Source: Hedera helix
Lineage: Eukaryota; Streptophyta; Magnoliopsida; Apiales; Araliaceae
Direction: 5' to 3'
Assembly (NCBI GenBank): GCA_947179155.2
Contig: OX359285.1
Coordinates: 11,651,010 to 11,715,009 of the forward strand
Length of the DNA: 64,000 nt
Position numbers and translations under genes: made by a program. Positions 58,628-64,000 of this stretch are shown here, piece by piece; within the stretch, counting starts at the first letter, position 1; every line of letters begins with the position of its first letter. The notes below the pieces were generated by a model that ran no database searches, was not told the DNA's origin, and saw only the letters and a program-made list of their open reading frames with translations.

Positions 58628-61420
58628 TGTTGAATGTTGTTTGATTTGATGATGATGACTCTTGTGCAAAAAGGACTGGGCTAAATGTGCTTATGTGGTT
58701 ATTTGACAAAGTGATTTTATAATGTGCTTATATGGTTAATTGTCAATATGTATCTGACAAAGTGCATATGTGTTCATGTGCTTATGTGCTTAGACACTCT
58801 GAAAGTGAATATGTGTTAATATGCTTATGTGCTTACTTGATTATGTGCTTAGATGTTCTAAAAGTGCTTATGTGGATATTTGACAAAGTGATTATATGTT
58901 AATCTAAGTGTGGGTTTACATTGTCATGAGTGCTTGATGTATATTACTCATTTCAAATATTGTGATTTGCACACTTGTTTAAACAAATATGATCTTGCTA
59001 TAAACTATCTGCTTCTTATTAAAGAGAATAAAAGTTATCGGATTAAAATGTTGTAAAGTCCTTTTTTAGATATATGTGTACAAAGGACTTAGATTTCAAA
59101 GATCAGAAATGTTAGGTTGATCTTTCAATAGAAGTCACTCTGCATAAAAGATGTATGATATTAGCAGAGTAGCATAAGAATGAATCATTGTTGTATTTGT
59201 GTATGTCAAAGTCTGTAAAAGTCCTTTCAATATGTAATGATGTAATAATGTAAGAAAGGACTTGGTTAGAAAAGATCAAATCTGTTAGGTTGATCAGTCT
59301 ATACGATCGTAGAACGGACACTGCGATTTCTTTCAAAGAAGACTCAACGATTTTGTATAAATCGTAGAGTTAACTCTACGACTCCTTACCAGGATAACTC
59401 TACGATCATCAAAGAGAGACAGATATGCAAGAAGTCTACAGGATATACGAGTAAAGTTAAAGAACTGTTCAAGTACAAATCGTAGAGCTGAACTCTACGA
59501 TCGTCGAACAGACAGCCAAGCTAGCCTGCAGATAACGCTGAACCAGAGAAGAAATGTACTCTACGATACACACTCTCTAGCAAAATCGTAGAGTAAAATT
59601 GTTGAGCTAGCTTACAAGGATTGGAATGTACGCAGATAGAAGAGATCGTAGAGTGGAACAAAATGACAAGGCAATACAAAAGATTGCTATACACATGGAA
59701 CAATCGTTAAGTAGAATTAAAGGATGAAGCAACACAGACTGCAACTCAACGATTCCACTAAGAAGCACTACAGTTAACTAACTCTACGATTTGATCAAAC
59801 CTACAAGATCGTAGAACGAAATCAAAGCAAAGCATTGCAAGCACAAACTCTACGATCTGACCAGAGCAACAAGGTCGCAGAGTTAGAGAAAAGATCGTTC
59901 TAACTCAATGTTTCACTTGACATACCTCAAGTAACATTCATAAAGCTGAATTTGCAGAAACAAAGTAGACAGTCTATCACTCAACGAATTCATTAAGCAA
60001 GTCAAGGCAAGTAGACTAACAGAATGGCTATATGGTGCAAGAGAAAAGGGAATACTCCTCGCCCAGATTAAAGAAAGATTAAGTGCTGTTGAGATACAGA
60101 TGCATGTCAGAGTCACAGTAGATGTTGTGCCCAACCGACTATAAGTCAGGACCCACTGCTCAGGAAAATGGTGAATAAAGTCAGACCAATGGGACATCTC
60201 TGAATGCATCAGAACAGTTGGTTCTAAAAGTCAAGGAAGACATTTATTGATGAATCAGAAGATTAATTAACAAATGAAATAATAATCCTTACTGAACAAC
60301 TGTGGGAGTGTAACGACTATATATTCAGAGAAAGCTGAGCTACAGGTCAATATATCAGAACATGTCAGAAAAGGGAAAAGCGCTGACACAAGTGGCAAGA
60401 AAGTCAAACATCGAAGATATTTAAGATCTGCACAAAGCCAAAGGAAACCAACGGGATTTATCTCAACGGTAAAATATGCTCAGAGATATAAAGGCATACA
60501 TAACAAACAAAAAAAAGAGTTGTTGTTGCAGTTGTTGAAAATTATACACGAGAGATATGATGGTAGACAACAACCAATCGTAGAGTGAAACAGAAAATGA
60601 AGATGCTGAAGGACTCTACGATCCATCAGAACACTAACACTGAATTGAGAAAGACATAGAGATATATAACTCTATTACAGAAGAAGTGTTCAGAGCTGCT
60701 AGGTACATGGAAGAGAGAAGCTTAAACGCCAACTTGATACATACATGGTAGCAACTGAGTACCAAAAGGAAGGAGCATCACAGTCATCTCAGAAGCCCAT
60801 CTCGAGAAGCTATAATCTGTCTATGATAAGAAGGAACAACTGAGTACCAAAAGAAATGAGCATCACAGTCATATTAGGAGTTCATCTCGAGAAGTTATCA
60901 AGTACCAAAGAAGCTAAAGTACAAAAGCCTAGCAGCACCATGGGTGATCACAAGATGATATTGAGCATATAAAGAAGTCAAGCATCATTGTCGAACTCAA
61001 TATTATCCCAGGAATGATCACATCCTGCTACTGAGTGTTTAAAGACAATAGGACTTAAAGTACAACTCAGTAGCAACTCCAACCTCTTTCAAATGATCAG
61101 GGAGCCAAGTCTGTTGGACTTGAAGAGGGCAGTTGTCCTTGTCATAGTGACTAAAGAAGCCAAGTCTGCTGGACTTGAAGAGGGCAGTAATGTCCTTGTC
61201 TTTGTGACTAAACTAACCAAACCTGCTGGGTTTGAAGGGTTCTTAGTGAACCAGAGTTTCCAGGCTAATGAGCTTGAAGGGTTCCGTATGAACCATCCTT
61301 AGTGGATTTCCTACTCGTTGTAGTAGAAGAGTGGAGTAGGAGTTATTCAGTCTCCGAACCACTTAAAACTCTCTGGTGTCATTTACATTCAGTCATTTAC
61401 ATTCTGTCTTATATATATAC

Positions 61421-61487
<67 letters not shown>

Positions 61488-61734
61488 TACATATGACTGT
61501 GAATTAGTTTACTTAATAAGTGACTTTCTTCAAAATAATCTTAAACTTAACGGAGAAGTTTTACAAATCTTTAAGGGGTGTTTTCAAACTAATATTCTGC
61601 TGTGCAAACAAATCTTAATTAAGTTTGTTAATTGCCATTAAATCTTTGAACTTAATATTAAAAGAAAAAGTTTTTAAATAAGATCTATTCAACCCCCCCC
61701 TTCTAGATCACTTGTGTGTCTCTGGGAACTAACA
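58628..61734 (+). mobile_element. 3' LTR of the non-autonomous element
   Basis: 3107 bp, about 99 percent like the 5' LTR. It keeps an intact inverted pair (ATCGTAGAG...CTCTACGAT, 59478-59501) that is mutated in the 5' LTR at about 50785. TA microsatellite at 61410-61484. Followed by GTTGT. Confidence 0.95.
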
Positions 61735-61739
61735 GTTGT

Positions 61740-62752
61740 TAAAGAAGAGAAAGAAAATGGGGGTAATTCAAAATCTCAAGTCACAGAGAAGTTTAAAGTG
61801 GACAGGAAATCTACAGGGGTACCTAATGTCCCGTTTCCACAGAGATTACAGAAACAGAAGTTCAATAAACAGTTTTTAAAGTTTTTGGAGGTGTTTAAGA
61901 AGCTGCAAATTAACATTCCTTTTGCAAATGCATTGGAACAGATGCCGAGCTATGTTAAATTTATGAAGGAAATCTTGTCCAAGAAGAGGAGATTAGGAGA
62001 TTTTGAGACCGTTGCATTAACTGAAAAGTGCAACGTCATTTTACAAAAGAAGTTGCCTTCGAAATTGAAGGATCCAGGAAGTTTAACCATACCATGTACA
62101 ATTGGAAGTCAACATTTCAGCTGATGCTTATGTAACTTGGGTGCAAGTATTAACCTCATGCCCTTTTTGATTTATCAACAATTGGGTCTTAAGGAAGCGT
62201 CTCCTACAAATGTTATACTCTAGTTAGCGGACAAATCTCTTACATATCCACGAGGTATAGTGGAGGATGTGCTAGTTAAGGTTGATAAGTTCATATTTCC
62301 AGCGGACTTTATTAATTTGGATTTTGAGGAGGACCGAGATATTCCTATCATCTTAGGAAGGCCGTTTCTTACCACTGGGAGAAATTTGATAGACGTTCAG
62401 AAGGGGCAATTGACTATGAGAGAGCAGGACTAGGAAGTGATGTTTGATGTGTTGAAAGCAATGAAATTTCCTAGTGAGGTTGATGATTATTTAAGAGTTG
62501 ATATTGTTGAGGATATTGTGAATGAGATGTTTTTGGGAAATAGTATCTGTGATCCACTGGAGAAGTCAATTAGTATAAAGGAAATTTCAGATTGTGAGCA
62601 AGCTATGGAGTACGTGCAAATAATGGACTCTTCACCGAGGTTTACAATGTTCAAGCAACACTTTGAGGTACTTGATTACTTTGAAAATTCAAAGGCAAAT
62701 GGAAATCCCTCATTTGATGTGCCACCTACTTTAAAGTTGAAGCAATTGCTGA
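61740..62752 (+). pseudogene. Athila gag end and protease, three in-frame stops
   Basis: Continuation of the Athila element from 49928. It carries the segments PFPQRLQKQKFNKQF, KLQINIPFANALEQMPSYVK, LTEKCNVILQKKLP and the protease-like core with ASINLMP, YPRGIVEDVLVKVDKFIFPA and IPIILGRPFL. The residue at the expected catalytic Asp is Asn (AAC at 62134-62136). Stops lie at 62122-62124, 62221-62223 and 62431-62433. Similarity ends at about 62752 (PPTLKLKQL); RT, RNase H and integrase are missing. Confidence 0.88.
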
Positions 62753-64000
62753 TAGAGCTAAATTATACGATATTTTTATTCCCTAATACTTATTTTTTAT
62801 ATTTATTGTGTGCTTAAATGTTTAATTATTTAGCATATTTTGGTTTTAATAGGTTTTATAGGATTTTAGTTAATTTAGGCAATTTTATAGTATTTTTATA
62901 TTTTTTTTATTTATGTGTTTTTTTTATAGTATTTTAGGTGTTTTATTTATTATTATGTGTTTTTAGGATTTCTAGTATTTTTATATTATTTTTAATTATT
63001 TTATATTATATTTTGTAGGAAAAATAAAGCTTGGGGGCAAATCTGTAAATTCTGCAAAAATCTGATAGCAAAATGGTAAAAAACTGGCACTGATAGCAAT
63101 TTGGTAAATAAACTGAAGTTGGCGACTGGTGGCAATTTCGTAATTTCGGAAGAAAAGTTGGTCCGCGCAATGCGTGGAAGACTTCAGAAATGGAGCTGAA
63201 ACGACGCCGTTTGGCATGCGTAGAAATAGAACAGCGGCCGCGCAATGCGCGGATAGCAGACATGAATAAAAATAACGTCGTTTAGGCGTCTGGGCTGCGT
63301 GCAATGCGCGGTTGCTGGCGTGTTGACCGGTCAAGGGGCGCGAATGACATGTTTGGCTGCGCATTAATGCTCGAAACGAGATTATTTCGGGAGTTTTGCT
63401 ACTTTTTGATTTCAAATTGGATTTTAATTCCAACTAGGGTTAGGATAATAATTATTTTTCTTTTTCTTTTATTTTTAATTGTAAATCCTATTAGGGTTTG
63501 GACAAGTTAGAAGCTTATAAATAGAGGGCCAACCTCTTATTATTGATAAGAAGTTTTTGGGAGTTATTTCTCCTAATTTTTTGGAGAGAGCTTTTCAACT
63601 AGTGGGTATTATTTTTATTATGTTTGGCTAATTTTATTTTTCAGTTCCAAAGGGATGTTAAACCTTATTTTTAATTAATGTTTTAATTGAGTTTTATAAT
63701 TTATTCCTTCATGCATGAGATTTATTCTTGATAGTCTGTTTTAATTATTTTATGATATTTGCTTGATTAATTTGATTTGGCCAGTTGAATTAATTAAGTT
63801 TTTGTCATATGCTAGATTAAGTTTTGATATTAAACAAACGATATTTTATCTGATCATAAGTAGAAGTTAATAATATTTGATTGTGGGCAAACTTTTGAAT
63901 ATTATTATGATTATCAAGATGACAAGTTAAATGGTCCGCGATGTTGAGATTGTTGCTTGGAATAATCTAATTCTCTAATTTTTAATGTAACTGTTATATT
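62753..64000 (+). mobile_element. Athila-like LTR of another subfamily, running off the right edge
   Basis: It follows the same order as the LTR at 46958-48384: a T-rich start, AGGAAAAATAAAGCTTGGGGGC (compare ACAGAAAAAGAAGCTTGC), a GC-rich patch (63165-63360) with CGCGCAATGCGCGG and ACGACGCCGTTT, a TATA box, then a GGCCAGTTGAATTAATTAAG-type stretch. It is too different to be the partner LTR of the Athila element to its left. The start near 62807 is uncertain. No gene inside. Confidence 0.65.
63516..63523 (+). promoter_or_regulatory. TATA box of the right-edge LTR
   Basis: TATAAATA in GCTTATAAATAGAGGGCC, downstream of the GC-rich patch. Confidence 0.6.

Larger units (their letters stand above)
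49934..61734 (+). mobile_element. 11.8-kb non-autonomous LTR retrotransposon, copia/SIRE-like ends, no pol
   Basis: LTRs at 49934-53031 and 58628-61734, a tRNA-Met primer site at 53034-53045, a polypurine tract before the 3' LTR, and the target duplication GTTGT (49929-49933 and 61735-61739). The LTR start TGTTGAATGTTG and the AAAAAGGGGGAGA motifs recall SIRE/Maximus copia elements. No protease, integrase, RT or RNase H motif was found in any frame of the 5.6-kb interior, so it must be moved in trans. It encodes two reading frames (55899-56576 and 56593-57903). The LTRs differ by about one percent by eye plus a 14-bp indel (near 51460 versus 60156). Confidence 0.9.

Overview
This window is nuclear DNA from a flowering plant, almost certainly a dicot. 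It contains one intact eukaryotic gene with plant-type introns, an AT-rich background, TA and AAT microsatellites, and wall-to-wall nested plant LTR retrotransposons (Ty3/gypsy Tekay-like, Ogre/Tat-like and Athila-like, plus a non-autonomous copia/SIRE-like element). I cannot name the species. There are no prokaryotic features.

Left half (1-31.6 kb), a nested stack that has been inverted in part. The oldest layer is a host locus, seen as a small coding-like piece split between 10851-10938 (minus) and 31585-31677 (plus). It was interrupted by a Tekay-like LTR that is now solo (halves 9678-10850 plus and 29474-31584 minus; target duplication AACAG). That solo LTR was later split by an Ogre/Tat-like element (target duplication TACTT). 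The Ogre carries gag, protease and the start of RT at 11016-15568. Its 3' part, with an antisense plant-mobile-domain gene, a hairpin-repeat array, a polypurine tract and an LTR, lies at 4007-9677. A second Tekay-like element (LTR 399-4006, start of gag 1-155) sits inside the Ogre. A young, nearly intact Tekay-like element (18372-28897, TSD CAGGT) sits inside an Ogre repeat array. In both target duplications the left partner is reverse-complemented. This shows that a segment ending near 11015 and starting left of the window was inverted after the insertions.

Middle (31.6-38.7 kb) is the only intact host gene: an eight-exon, 388-codon microsomal omega-3 fatty acid desaturase (FAD3) on the minus strand, with probable 5'-UTR intron, TATA box and poly(A) signal. 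Intron 3 holds a degenerate hAT element. Intron 4 holds a tandem duplication of the end of exon 4.

Right (38.7-64 kb) is a second retrotransposon stack: a foldback element flanked by TA repeats, an AAT microsatellite, a plus-strand LTR split by a minus-strand solo LTR (42157-45546, TSD TTTAT), a further LTR fragment, and a decayed Athila-like element (LTR 46958-48384, gag 48540-49457, protease 61740-62752). The Athila is split by an 11.8-kb LTR element (49934-61734, TSD GTTGT) that has no recognisable pol but encodes a plant-transposon-domain-like protein and a charged protein. That element is peppered with a short motif, ATCGTAGAGT, in both orientations. A further Athila-like LTR runs off the right edge.

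Apart from FAD3 there is no gene network here; the other coding regions are broken transposon genes. The most unusual structures are the TSD-proven inversion, the antisense intron-containing gene in the Ogre, the hairpin arrays and the motif-studded non-autonomous element.
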